From: Cellulomonas wangsupingiae
GTDB lineage: Bacteria; Actinomycetota; Actinomycetes; Actinomycetales; Cellulomonadaceae
Assembly: GCF_024508275.1 (NCBI RefSeq)
Contig: NZ_CP101989.1
Location: forward strand, 930,001-994,000
Direction: 5' to 3'
Length of the DNA: 64,000 bases
Positions 35,618 to 44,772 of this stretch are shown here, piece by piece. The notes beneath the pieces are model-generated. The model did not search any database, was not told the origin of the DNA, and saw only the letters and a list, made by a program, of their open reading frames with translations. Numbering within the stretch: position 1 is the stretch's first letter; each line of letters starts with the position of its first letter. The position numbers and the translations under genes were made by a program.

Positions 35618-35688
35618 GGTGAACTGTACGGATGTCCGGGTGAATCCGTGGACGCGTGATTCACCTGGGTGCTCCATGGGGATAAGTT
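35618..35688 (+). promoter_or_regulatory. EPS-locus promoter: two GGTGAA motifs 21 nt apart and -10
   Basis: GGTGAA at 35618 and 35639 (GGTGAATCCGTGGACG) are two helical turns apart. TAAGTT (35683-35688) follows the second copy by 44 nt, the spacing seen at the other EPS promoters. No -35 consensus is visible. Confidence 0.5.
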
Positions 35689-35702
35689 CCACTTGTCCGG
35701 TT

Positions 35703-35718
35703 TGTGAGCCTGCTCTCA
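35703..35718. promoter_or_regulatory. CRP-like site just before the LamG/PKD gene
   Basis: TGTGAGCCTGCTCTCA fits TGTGA-N6-TCACA with one mismatch. It lies downstream of the -10 and 17 nt before the GTG, where binding would be expected to block transcription. Confidence 0.35.
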
Positions 35719-35734
35719 TGATGGCGAGGGGCCC

Positions 35735-38700
35735 GTGTCCACCCTGTCGATCACCCTGCGGCGCGCCGCCACCACGATCAGCGTGACGTCGCTGGTGGTG
35801 CTCGGTCTTGCGATCCCGGCCTCGGCCGACTCGGCCCCCGTCGACCCGACGAACCCGGCGTCCCCGCCGACGGTCGCCGCCGACGCGCTGCCCACCGCGC
35901 AGATGAACGGTGTCGCCTGGACGCAGACCGTGGTCGGGAACACCGTCTACGTCGGCGGCCGCTTCACGAAGGCGCGGCCCCCGGGCGCCGCCGCAGGGAC
36001 CAGCGAGGTCGACCGGCTCAACCTCCTGGCCTACGACATCACCACGGGCCAGCTCGTGCCCGGCTTCGCGCCGCAGGTGGACGGCCAGGTGCGGTCGATC
36101 ACGCGGTCGCCGGACGGCAAGCGCATCTACATCGCGGGCGACTTCACGCGGGTGGACGGCCAGTACCGGGTGCGGATCGCCGCGTTCGACACCGCGACCA
36201 ACCAGCTGGTGGCGAACTTCCGTCCCACGCTGGCGGCGGGCGGGCTCGCCGTCGCGGCCACCAACACCACCGTCTACGCGGGCGGCAACTTCCAGTCCGC
36301 GGCCAGCGTCACCGGCGGCACGCTCGTGCCGCGCTCGTACCTGGCGGCGTTCAACGCCTCCGACGGCGCGCTCACGAGCTTCGTCGCCGACACCGACGCG
36401 CCGGTCACGGCGCTCGCGGTGACGGCGGACGGCGGGAAGGTGGTCGTCGGCGGGCGCTTCACCGAGCTCTCCGGCGCCGACTTCTACGGGCTGGGCGCGG
36501 TGCACCCGGGCACCGGTGCGCCCCTGGCGTTCCCCGCGAACGACCAGATCCGCAACGCCGGCGTCGAGTCCTCCATCACGAGCCTGTACGCGGACGCCAC
36601 CGGGGTCTACGGGACGGGCTACCACTACGGCGACGGCGGGAACGTCGAGGGGACGTTCCGCACGGACCCCGCCACGGGCACGCTCACCTGGGTGGCGGAC
36701 TGCCACGGCGACGCGTACTCGACGTTCCGCTCGCGCGACGTCGTCTACACCGCGAGCCACCACCACTACTGCGGCAACATGGGCGGCTTCCCGCAGACCG
36801 ACCCGTGGCAGTTCTACTACGCGAACGCCTTCAGCCTGGCCGCGACGGGGGTCAACACCCCGGACATCTACGGCTACCCGTCGCACACAGGGGAGCCCGC
36901 GCCCACGCTGCTGAACTGGTACCCCCAGTTCTACGTCGGCAACTTCTCGGGGCTGGGGCAGGCCGTGTGGAGCGTGTCCGGCAACGACGACTACATCGTC
37001 TACGGCGGTGAGTTCCCCGGCGTCAACGGGGCCACGCAGTACGGCCTGGTGCGCTTCGCCACCCCGGACAAGGCGCCGAACAAGCAGGGGCCGCGCCTGC
37101 AGGGCGCGGCGTTCCCGCTCACGGTCAGCTCGCGCGTCAAGGGCGAGGTGCGCATGACCTTCGGGACCAACTGGGACCGGGACAACCAGGCGCTGACCTA
37201 CCGGATCTACCGGCAGAGCGAGACGTCGACGCCCATCTTCACCGAGACGATCACGACCCCGTTCTGGAAGCCGCAGTCGCGTGTCGTCAAGGACACGGGT
37301 CTGGCGCCGGGCAGCTCCCAGCGCTACCGGCTGACGGCCTCCGACCCCTTCGGCAACGTCACGCGATCGGCGTGGATGACCGTCACGGTGAGCCCGGACG
37401 GGGTGATGAGCCCCTACACCGCCGCGGTGCTCGAGGACGGCGCCAGCTCGTTCTGGCGCCTGAGCGACCCCGCGGGGTCGACGACCGCCGAGGACTGGGC
37501 CGGCACCTCGACCGGCATCGCCGGCACGGGCGTCGGGTGGGGCGTGACCGGGGCGATCGAGGGCGACGCCGACACGGCGGCGGACTTCTCCGGCACCACC
37601 GCCGGGCTGGTCGCGACGCAGACGGCGATCCCCGCGCCGCAGACGTTCAGCATCGAGACCTGGTTCCGGACGACGTCGAGGGCCGGCGGCAAGATCGTCG
37701 GCTTCGGCAACCGGAACAGCGGGACCAGCGCGAGCTACGACCGCCACGTCTACCTCGACACCTCCGGGCGCGTCCTGTTCGGCGTCTACCCGGGTGCCCA
37801 GCGCACCCTGCAGTCGGCCACCGGCATGAACGACGGCGAGTGGCACCACGTCGTCGCGACGCTCGGCGCGGACGGGATGAAGCTGTACGTGGACGGCACG
37901 CGCGTCGGCCAGCGCACGGACACCACGTCGGCGCAGACGTACACCGGGTTCTGGCGGATCGGCGGGGACCGCGGGTGGACCGGCGCGACCTGGTTCGACG
38001 GCGAGATCGACGACGTGGCGATCTACCCCGCGCCGCTGAGCGCGGCCCAGGTGGACGCCCACTGGGTGGCGGCGGGCGGCGAGTCCACCGTCCCGGCGGC
38101 ACCGGCGGACGCCTACGGCGCGGCCGTGCACGGCCTCGATCCCGACGTCTTCTGGCGGCTCGACGACGCGACCGGCACCACGGCGGCAGACTCCGGGGCG
38201 AAGCTCGCCCCCGGCGTCTACGTCGGCACGGTCGGACGCGGCGTGGCCGGCGCGCTGGACGGTCAGCCCGACAACGGGGCCGTCCAGCTGTCCGGCTCCG
38301 CCGGGAACTTCGTCCGCTCGTCGAACCTGTACGTCAACCCGACGACGTACAGCCAGGAGCTGTGGTTCAGCTCCACGACGGAGCTGGGTGGCAAGCTCAT
38401 CGGCTTCGGCAGCGGCGCCACGGGGACGTCGGCGGAGTACGACCGGCACGTCTACATGGAGACGGACGGCCGCCTGACGTTCGGGGTGGGGACCGGCGAG
38501 GCGAGCACGATCACGAGTCCCGTGGCCTACAACGACGGCGAGTGGCACCACCTGGTGGCGTCGCAGTCGGCCGAGGGGATGCGGCTGTTCGTCGACGGTG
38601 TGCTCGTCGGCACCCACCCGCAGACGGCCGCGCAGTCCTACACCGGGTACTGGCGCGTGGGCGGTGACACCACGGGGGGGCCGCAGCCCTGGTTCGCCGG

Positions 38701-39943
38701 CAGGATCGACGAGGTTGCGGTGTACTCGACCGGGCTCACCCCTGCGCAGGTCGCCCAGCACTACCAGCTGGGGTCCGGGCAGGTGCCCAACCAGGCGCCG
38801 GTGGCGGCGTTCACCGCGACCGCCGACGACCTCACGGTGCAGGTCGACGGGGCGACCTCGAGCGACCCGGACGGGACGGTCGAGGGCTACGCGTGGGACT
38901 TCGGTGGCGAGGCTGCCGCGACGGGTCCGCAGGCGTCCCACACGTTCGCCGCCGCGGGCGACCACCCGGTGACGCTGACCGTGACCGACGACGACGGGGC
39001 GACGCACACCACGACGCAGGTCGTCACGGTCCGGGCACCGAACCAGGAGCCCACGGCCGCCTTCACGGTCACCGCCACGGACCTGACGGTCGCGGTCGAC
39101 GGCGCGTCCTCCACGGACCCCGACGGCACGATCGCCGGCTGGACGTGGGACTTCGGCGACGGCTCGGCGCCGGTCACGGGGCCGTCCGCGACGCACGCGT
39201 ACGGCGCGGACGGGGAGTACACCGTGACGCTCACGGTGACCGACGACCGCGGGGGTGAGGCGTCGACGTCGCGGGACGTCACGGTGCAGGCCCCGGTGGG
39301 GCCCGTCGTCCTGGCGGCCGACGCCTTCGAGCGCTCGTCGGCGTCCGCCTGGGGCGCCCCGGACGCAGGCGGCGCGTGGGCCCATGCCGGGTCCGCGAGC
39401 CTGTTCACCGTCGGCGACGGCGTCGGTCGGCTCACCCTGACCACCGGAGGGTCCAGCCCTCGCGCCCGGCTCGGCACGCTCTCGGCGACCGACGTGGACG
39501 CGAGCGTCTCGTTCACCGTCGACAAGCTCTCGAGCTCGGGGGCGACCCGGCTGTGGCTCACCGGCCGCCAGACGGCCTGGACGTCGGAGTACCTGGTCAA
39601 GGCGAACATCGCGCAGAGCGGGAACGTCTCGGGGCTGCAGCTGCTGCGCAAGGTCGGCGGTACCGAGGTCGCCGTCGCCCAGGTGGCCCCGGGCGTCACC
39701 GTGACCCCGGGGACGCGGTACACGCTGCGCCTGCAGGTCGCCGGGTCGGGGACCACCACGCTGCGGGCCAAGCTGTGGGCCGCCGGCGCCGCCGAGCCGG
39801 GCTGGCAGGTCGAGGCCACCGACACGACCCCGGAGCTGCAGACCGCAGGCTCCGTGGGCCTGGGCGCCTACGTCGCGGGCAGCACGGCCAACCTGCCCGT
39901 CGTGGTGGCGTGGGACGACCTGCGGGTGACGACGGTCGGATGA
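35735..39943 (+). CDS. Large secreted protein: beta-propeller, two LamG and two PKD domains
   Basis: A 1402-residue exported protein. A signal peptide (1-31, ending ASA) is followed by a roughly 400-residue beta-propeller-like domain with repeated blades such as YVGGRFTK, YIAGDFTRVDG and VVGGRFTELSG. A fibronectin-like segment (about 460-555), two concanavalin/LamG domains (about 558-785 and 792-1010; SFWRLSDPAGSTTAEDW, VFWRLDDATGTTAADS, both with EWHHVVA/EWHHLVA), two PKD domains (about 1019-1100, 1102-1188) and a jelly-roll-like domain (about 1189-1402) follow. There is no sorting motif or transmembrane anchor. The domains suggest binding to surface glycans, but no catalytic site is seen. 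It stands behind an EPS promoter and before the polymerase gene. Confidence 0.9.
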   Translation: MSTLSITLRRAATTISVTSLVVLGLAIPASADSAPVDPTNPASPPTVAADALPTAQMNGVAWTQTVVGNTVYVGGRFTKARPPGAAAGTSEVDRLNLLAYDITTGQLVPGFAPQVDGQVRSITRSPDGKRIYIAGDFTRVDGQYRVRIAAFDTATNQLVANFRPTLAAGGLAVAATNTTVYAGGNFQSAASVTGGTLVPRSYLAAFNASDGALTSFVADTDAPVTALAVTADGGKVVVGGRFTELSGADFYGLGAVHPGTGAPLAFPANDQIRNAGVESSITSLYADATGVYGTGYHYGDGGNVEGTFRTDPATGTLTWVADCHGDAYSTFRSRDVVYTASHHHYCGNMGGFPQTDPWQFYYANAFSLAATGVNTPDIYGYPSHTGEPAPTLLNWYPQFYVGNFSGLGQAVWSVSGNDDYIVYGGEFPGVNGATQYGLVRFATPDKAPNKQGPRLQGAAFPLTVSSRVKGEVRMTFGTNWDRDNQALTYRIYRQSETSTPIFTETITTPFWKPQSRVVKDTGLAPGSSQRYRLTASDPFGNVTRSAWMTVTVSPDGVMSPYTAAVLEDGASSFWRLSDPAGSTTAEDWAGTSTGIAGTGVGWGVTGAIEGDADTAADFSGTTAGLVATQTAIPAPQTFSIETWFRTTSRAGGKIVGFGNRNSGTSASYDRHVYLDTSGRVLFGVYPGAQRTLQSATGMNDGEWHHVVATLGADGMKLYVDGTRVGQRTDTTSAQTYTGFWRIGGDRGWTGATWFDGEIDDVAIYPAPLSAAQVDAHWVAAGGESTVPAAPADAYGAAVHGLDPDVFWRLDDATGTTAADSGAKLAPGVYVGTVGRGVAGALDGQPDNGAVQLSGSAGNFVRSSNLYVNPTTYSQELWFSSTTELGGKLIGFGSGATGTSAEYDRHVYMETDGRLTFGVGTGEASTITSPVAYNDGEWHHLVASQSAEGMRLFVDGVLVGTHPQTAAQSYTGYWRVGGDTTGGPQPWFAGRIDEVAVYSTGLTPAQVAQHYQLGSGQVPNQAPVAAFTATADDLTVQVDGATSSDPDGTVEGYAWDFGGEAAATGPQASHTFAAAGDHPVTLTVTDDDGATHTTTQVVTVRAPNQEPTAAFTVTATDLTVAVDGASSTDPDGTIAGWTWDFGDGSAPVTGPSATHAYGADGEYTVTLTVTDDRGGEASTSRDVTVQAPVGPVVLAADAFERSSASAWGAPDAGGAWAHAGSASLFTVGDGVGRLTLTTGGSSPRARLGTLSATDVDASVSFTVDKLSSSGATRLWLTGRQTAWTSEYLVKANIAQSGNVSGLQLLRKVGGTEVAVAQVAPGVTVTPGTRYTLRLQVAGSGTTTLRAKLWAAGAAEPGWQVEATDTTPELQTAGSVGLGAYVAGSTANLPVVVAWDDLRVTTVG

Positions 39944-39983
39944 CGTACGTGGTGGCAGGGCGGGCCCGCGCCGAGGTCGACCC

Positions 39984-41285
39984 GTGATCTCGGCGGGCCG
40001 GGTCGACGACCTCGCGGTCATGCTCGTCCTGCTCGCGCTGGCCGCGCTGTTCGCCGTGCTCGTGCGCACCCGCCCGCAGATCGGCCTCGTCGCCTACATC
40101 GCGTCGATCGGGCTCGTCCCGATCTGGATCGGCGTGCAGGTCGGCATGTTCGTCGGCGCGGCCACGGCCGTCGGGATCGGGGTCCTCGTGGCCCTGCTGC
40201 CCGGCTCCCGGATCCGGTGGACCGTCTGGGACGGTGTGCTGGGGTTCGCCCTGGCGGTCGTCGTGGTGTCGTGGGTCGGCGGGTACGCGAGCCTGGGGGA
40301 CGCCTACGCCACGACGACCGGCTGGCTCGTCCCCTACCTCGTCGGGCGCGTGCTCGTCGCGCGGCTGGGGTCCCGGGCCGTCGCGGTCTGCATCACGCTG
40401 GTCTTCCTCGTGGTGGCCGTGCTCGTCGTCGTCGAGGTCGTGACGGGCGACAACCTCTTCGTCCGGCTCGCGATGGGCAACCCGTTGTACACGCAGTGGA
40501 GCGGCATCCGCATGCGGGGAGGGCTGCCGCGGGCCGAGGGGGCGTTCGGGCACGCGATCCCGCTGGGGGCGTCGCTCGCGCTCGTGGTCCCGTTCGTCTG
40601 GTCCTCGCGCCTGCCCGCGTGGCTGCGCACGATCACCTTCGTGCTCATCGGCGTGGCCGCGGTCGTGACCTACAGCCGCATCGGCATGCTGTCGACGGCG
40701 CTCGCGCTGGTGCTGTGCGTGGTCGGGCTCGGCGCCTGGGCGACCCGGGCGTTCCGCGCCTGGGCCGCCGTCGCCCTGGTCGTCGGTGCGGCGCTCACGA
40801 CACCGACGGCGATGGCCGTCTTCGCCGAGGCGGGCGACGAGGCGTCCGGCAGCGCCGAGTACCGCGCCGACCTGTGGTCGCTGCTGCCGTCCGTCGGCGT
40901 GCTCGGGCGGTCCACCGCGGCCTACAGCGACGCCTCCGGCACCGGCGGGTGGGGGAGCTTCCGGTCGATCGACAACGCGGTCCTGATGACCGCCCTCAGC
41001 TACGGCGGGTTCGTCGCGGGCCTGCTCGTGCTGCTCGGCGTCGCGGCGCTGGTGGGATTCGTGCGCGGGCCGCGCACACCCGGCCTCACCGCCGTCGTCG
41101 CGATCCTGCCCAGCCTCACGAGCGTCGCCTTCATCACGCAGTTCTCGACGTTCTTCTGGTTCGTCGCCGGCGTCGCGGTCGCCCAGACGGCAGCGGCCGG
41201 GGGCGCCGACCCTCCCGTCGAGGGGGACGTCGAACCGGCCCGCGGGGTCGCCGACCACCCACGTGCGGTCGGCGTCGCACCCTGA
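39984..41285 (+). CDS. O-antigen ligase/Wzy-like membrane protein
   Basis: A 433-residue protein with about 11 membrane helices and a larger loop, the layout of the Wzy polymerase/O-antigen ligase family. The loop contains MRGGLPRAEGAFGHAIPLG, with the conserved Arg and Glu-x-x-x-x-His pattern seen in this family, and VVTYSRIGMLSTAL. In a Wzx/Wzy locus it would join flipped repeat units outside the membrane. GTG at 39984 follows the LamG/PKD gene by 40 nt and may be co-transcribed with it. Sequence alone does not separate polymerase from ligase. Confidence 0.83.
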   Translation: MISAGRVDDLAVMLVLLALAALFAVLVRTRPQIGLVAYIASIGLVPIWIGVQVGMFVGAATAVGIGVLVALLPGSRIRWTVWDGVLGFALAVVVVSWVGGYASLGDAYATTTGWLVPYLVGRVLVARLGSRAVAVCITLVFLVVAVLVVVEVVTGDNLFVRLAMGNPLYTQWSGIRMRGGLPRAEGAFGHAIPLGASLALVVPFVWSSRLPAWLRTITFVLIGVAAVVTYSRIGMLSTALALVLCVVGLGAWATRAFRAWAAVALVVGAALTTPTAMAVFAEAGDEASGSAEYRADLWSLLPSVGVLGRSTAAYSDASGTGGWGSFRSIDNAVLMTALSYGGFVAGLLVLLGVAALVGFVRGPRTPGLTAVVAILPSLTSVAFITQFSTFFWFVAGVAVAQTAAAGGADPPVEGDVEPARGVADHPRAVGVAP

Positions 41286-41370
41286 CGCGCGACAATTCCA
41301 CCCGACTGGTCGAACCGGACATCACGGACCGGATGGTCCAATAGGGACAGGAACCGAGAGGAGCTGGCGA

Positions 41371-43062
41371 ATGACGCTGCGCGACGTGCTGCGATCGGCC
41401 CGGAAGCACTGGGCCTGGGTCGTGCTGCCGGTCGTCGTCCTGACCGCGGGCATGGCGTTCGTGTCGTCGCGTGCGGCCCCGGTCTACCGCTCGACAGCGA
41501 CGCTCTACGTCGCGCTGGCGGCGGGGTCGTCGGCCGGCGAGCTCAACCAGGGGTCGAGCTACACGCAGGGGCAGATGACGTCGTTCGCGCGGCTCGCCAC
41601 GCTGCCCGTGACGCTCGACCCGGTCGTCCGCGAGCTAGGGCTGGACGTGTCGCCGCGGAGCCTGGCGGGATCGGTCGCGGTGTCCTCGCCCAAGGAGAGC
41701 TCGCTGCTGGAGATCTCCGTGACGGGCGGCTCGCCCGAGCGCACGGCGAGCGTCGCCAACGCGGTCGCGCTGCAGCTCGGCAAGGTCGTCGAGGACCTCG
41801 CCCCGGCCGGCGAGGCGGGCAGCACGATCGAGGCCACCGTGGTCAGCGAGGCCGTCGCGCCCACGCACCCCGTGGCTCCCAACACGCGGCGCAACGTCCT
41901 CGCCGCGCTGCTCGCCGGCGTCCTGCTCGGCCTCGTCGCCGCCTGGGGTCGCGAGGCCCTCGACACGCGCGTGCGCCACCAGGCGGAGCTGCGCCAGGTC
42001 ATCGACGTGCCCGTGCTCGGGTCGATCCGGCAGCGTCGACGCGCGGGCCGGGGGAAGCCTGTGCCGTCCGCCGCGGACGGTGCGCGCAGCGAGGACGTCC
42101 GGCGCGTCCGGGCGAACCTCGAGATGATCGGGCGGCCCGGGGCGCCCAAGGTGCTCGTGTTCACGTCGGCGCTCGAGGGCGAGGGCAAGTCCTTCGTCGC
42201 GTCCCGCGTCGCCGTCGCGCTCGCCGCGGCCGGTGCTCGCACGCTCCTGGTCGACGCGGACCTGCGGCAGCCGACCATCGCGGACCAGCTCGGCGTGGAG
42301 GGGGAGGCCGGCCTCACGGACTGCCTGGTCGGTCGTGCCACGCTCGCCGAGGTGCGGCAGGACGTCAGTCCCCAGCTCTCGGTGCTCGCGTCCGGTCCCG
42401 TGCCGCCCAACCCGGCCGAGCTGCTCTCCTACCCGGAGTTCGGTGCGCTGCTCGACGAGGCGGCCGCGCAGTTCGACGTCGTGATCGTCGACGCCCCGCC
42501 CGTGGTGCCGGTGGCCGACGCCGCCGTGATCGCGCGCCGTGCGACGGGCGTGGTGGTCGTGGCCGACGCCCACCGCGTCCGGCGCCCGCAGCTGCGCCAG
42601 GCGGCCGACGCGGTCCAGCTCGGCGGCGGGCGGGTCGTCGGGACGATCCTCAACCGGGAGCGAGGTGTGGCCGACGACACGTACGGCTACGGCTCGGCCG
42701 AACGGCGTCCCGGGCGCGGCCGGCGTGGCCGGCGCGTGGCACCCGCCCTCGTCGCGCAGCCACGCGGGGCCGGGCACGCCCCCGACGGCCGCGACCCGGA
42801 GGGCCCGAGCTGGCCCGCCCTCCCGACGCCGGGGGAGCCGGCGCCCGTCGACGAGCTCCGTCACCCGCGCCCCGCGCCCTTCGAGGAGGTGCTGGCCGGC
42901 GAGGGCGGCGACCAGGTGGACGGCCGCGAGACCGAGACCGAGACCGAGGCCGAGGCCGTGCCCCGGAGCGACGCCGACCGGGATCCGGAGAGCGACGCCG
43001 AGGACGCTGCCGAGGCCGCACCGCCCGGGGACCCCCGTCCCTCCGCCGTGCTGCGCGCCTGA
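41371..43062 (+). CDS. BY-kinase: Wzc/CpsD-type chain-length regulator
   Basis: A 563-residue membrane tyrosine autokinase. The Wzz-like N-terminal part has two membrane helices (about 15-35 and 178-198) flanking an extracytoplasmic domain. The kinase domain has Walker A SALEGEGKS (about residue 265), Walker A' LLVDADLRQPT (about 293) and Walker B VIVDAPPV (about 371). After NRERGVADDTYGYGS (two Tyr, about 440) there is a roughly 115-residue acidic tail without the usual tyrosine cluster. ATG at 41371 has GAGGAG upstream. It would set EPS chain length. No tyrosine phosphatase gene is seen in the locus. A weak variant of the EPS motif lies at 41308. Confidence 0.92.
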   Translation: MTLRDVLRSARKHWAWVVLPVVVLTAGMAFVSSRAAPVYRSTATLYVALAAGSSAGELNQGSSYTQGQMTSFARLATLPVTLDPVVRELGLDVSPRSLAGSVAVSSPKESSLLEISVTGGSPERTASVANAVALQLGKVVEDLAPAGEAGSTIEATVVSEAVAPTHPVAPNTRRNVLAALLAGVLLGLVAAWGREALDTRVRHQAELRQVIDVPVLGSIRQRRRAGRGKPVPSAADGARSEDVRRVRANLEMIGRPGAPKVLVFTSALEGEGKSFVASRVAVALAAAGARTLLVDADLRQPTIADQLGVEGEAGLTDCLVGRATLAEVRQDVSPQLSVLASGPVPPNPAELLSYPEFGALLDEAAAQFDVVIVDAPPVVPVADAAVIARRATGVVVVADAHRVRRPQLRQAADAVQLGGGRVVGTILNRERGVADDTYGYGSAERRPGRGRRGRRVAPALVAQPRGAGHAPDGRDPEGPSWPALPTPGEPAPVDELRHPRPAPFEEVLAGEGGDQVDGRETETETEAEAVPRSDADRDPESDAEDAAEAAPPGDPRPSAVLRA

Positions 43063-43073
43063 CCGGGGCGGTC

Positions 43074-44675
43074 ATGGCCGGACAGGAGACGACCGTCGCG
43101 CCACCGGTCACGACGCCGCCCGACGCCGACGGCGACGCGGTCCGGCGTCCGGTGCTGCTCGTGGGAGCCGTCGGCGCCCTGCTCATGCTCGTCGGCGCCG
43201 GTGGCGCCTCGCTCTGGACCGACGAGGCGGCGACGGTCTCGGCGGCCACGCGGCCCTGGGGTGAGCTGGTCGCGATGGCAGGAGGGCTCGACGCGGTCCA
43301 CACCGCCTACTACGCGTTCATGCACGTCTGGATCGGCGTCTTCGGCACCTCGGAGCTCGCGCTGCGGTCGGCGAGCGCCCTGGCGGTGGGACTCGTCGCG
43401 GCCGGGACCTGGGTGCTCGCCGCACGGCTCGGCGGGCGAGGGCTGGCCTGGTGGGCCGCCGCCACGGTGCTCCTGCTGCCCCGGGTCACGTGGATGGGCG
43501 CGGAGGCGCGACCCTTCGCGTTCGCCACGGCCGCGGGGGTCTGGGGCACGGTGCTGCTGCTCGCGGCCGTGCGGCGCGGCGGCGCGGCGCGCTGGGTCGG
43601 CTACGCGGCGCTCATGGTGGTCGCGGTCCTCACGAACCTCTACACCCTGCTGCTCCTGCCGGCGCACGCGGTGACGCTCCTGCTGGGTCACCGGTCGCGG
43701 GCGACGGTCGTGCGCTGGTGCGGCGCGGCCGGTGCGGTCGCCGTGGTCGTGGGCCCGTTCCTCGTGCTCGCCGCGGGGCAGACCGGCCAGCTCGGACGGC
43801 ACACCATGTCCGCCGTCGAGCTCGCCCGCAACGTCGTCGTCAACCAGTGGTTCCTCGGGGAGACGCCCACGGTCTACAGCCGTGACGCGGCCGTGGTCGC
43901 CGCTGCGGGCGCGGGAGCCGGCTCCTGGTGGCGCCCGGCGTCGGTGCTGCTCGCGGGCGTGGCCGTCGCCGTCGTCGCGTACGCCCTGCTGCGCTGGTGG
44001 CGTCACCGGCCGGTGCCGGCACCCGTCCGGGCCGTCCTGGTGTGGACCGTGCCCTGGGTCGTCGTCCCCACCGTCGTGGTCGTCGCGTGGGCCGTCGTGT
44101 CGCAGACGTACAGCTCGCGCTACCTCGCCTTCTGCGCACCCGCCGTCGCGATCCTGCTGGCCGCCGCGCTGCGGGAGCTGCCGACGCGCCCCCTGCGGGT
44201 CGCGGCCGTCGTCGCCCTCGTCGCGTGCGCGCTGCCCGTCCTGGTGTCGCAGCGCACGGAGCACGCGAAGAGCGGGGCGGACTGGCGGGAGGTGGCCGCC
44301 GTGGTCGGCGACGCGTGCGACCCGGGCGACGGCGCGTACTTCGCGCCGCGCGCCGCCCCGACCGGGAGCACCGTGCGGCTGACCACCCGGGGCGTGTCGG
44401 TCGCCTACCCCGAGGGATACGACGGCCTGGTCGACGTGACCCTCGTCGCGGACCCGCTGGAGACGGACGACCTCGTCGGACGCTCGGCACTGCTGCGCGA
44501 CTCGGGGGCGCGGCTCGCGTCGCTGGACACCCTGTGCGTGGTGCGCCGGCACGACCTGCCCGCGGCGGTGCGCGACGCCGACGACGTCTACCTGTCCGAG
44601 GGCGGGTGGGTCGTGCGGGACCGCTGGGAGGGGCCGCTCGACGAGGTGGTCGTCCTCGAGCGCGCACCTGGGTGA
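43074..44675 (+). CDS. GT-C glycosyltransferase, GT39-like (copy 1)
   Basis: A 533-residue protein with about 11 membrane helices. The first loop holds SLWTDEAATVSAATRP, the acidic D-E motif of GT-C enzymes such as ArnT and Pmt, which use polyprenyl-phosphate sugars on the outer side. A soluble C-terminal domain (about 400-533) starts DWREVAAVVGDACD. It is paralogous to the gene at 45930. ATG at 43074 follows the BY-kinase by 11 nt. It probably decorates the polymer or a surface protein with a sugar from a lipid donor. Confidence 0.85.
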   Translation: MAGQETTVAPPVTTPPDADGDAVRRPVLLVGAVGALLMLVGAGGASLWTDEAATVSAATRPWGELVAMAGGLDAVHTAYYAFMHVWIGVFGTSELALRSASALAVGLVAAGTWVLAARLGGRGLAWWAAATVLLLPRVTWMGAEARPFAFATAAGVWGTVLLLAAVRRGGAARWVGYAALMVVAVLTNLYTLLLLPAHAVTLLLGHRSRATVVRWCGAAGAVAVVVGPFLVLAAGQTGQLGRHTMSAVELARNVVVNQWFLGETPTVYSRDAAVVAAAGAGAGSWWRPASVLLAGVAVAVVAYALLRWWRHRPVPAPVRAVLVWTVPWVVVPTVVVVAWAVVSQTYSSRYLAFCAPAVAILLAAALRELPTRPLRVAAVVALVACALPVLVSQRTEHAKSGADWREVAAVVGDACDPGDGAYFAPRAAPTGSTVRLTTRGVSVAYPEGYDGLVDVTLVADPLETDDLVGRSALLRDSGARLASLDTLCVVRRHDLPAAVRDADDVYLSEGGWVVRDRWEGPLDEVVVLERAPG

Positions 44676-44719
44676 AATCGGGCAAACACTCCCATTCAGG
44701 TCGGAACCGGGACTACGCT
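44671..44719 (+). promoter_or_regulatory. EPS-locus promoter: GGTGAA motif and -10
   Basis: GGTGAAATCGGGCAAAC (from 44671, overlapping the previous stop codon) is followed 43 nt from its start by TACGCT (44714-44719). The 48.6 kb site has the same spacing and near-identical sequence. Confidence 0.55.
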
Positions 44720-44772
44720 CCCCTCAACGACCAGGCCTGCACGGTCATATCGACGGCCCTCGGGGGGGACCT

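Noticed and set aside
35411..40069. A 1552-codon open frame on the minus strand opposite the LamG/PKD gene
   Set aside because: Its translation is Arg/His/Gly/Pro-rich with no domain pattern, and the + strand frame has a signal peptide and clear LamG and PKD motifs. Long antisense frames are expected at this G+C content.
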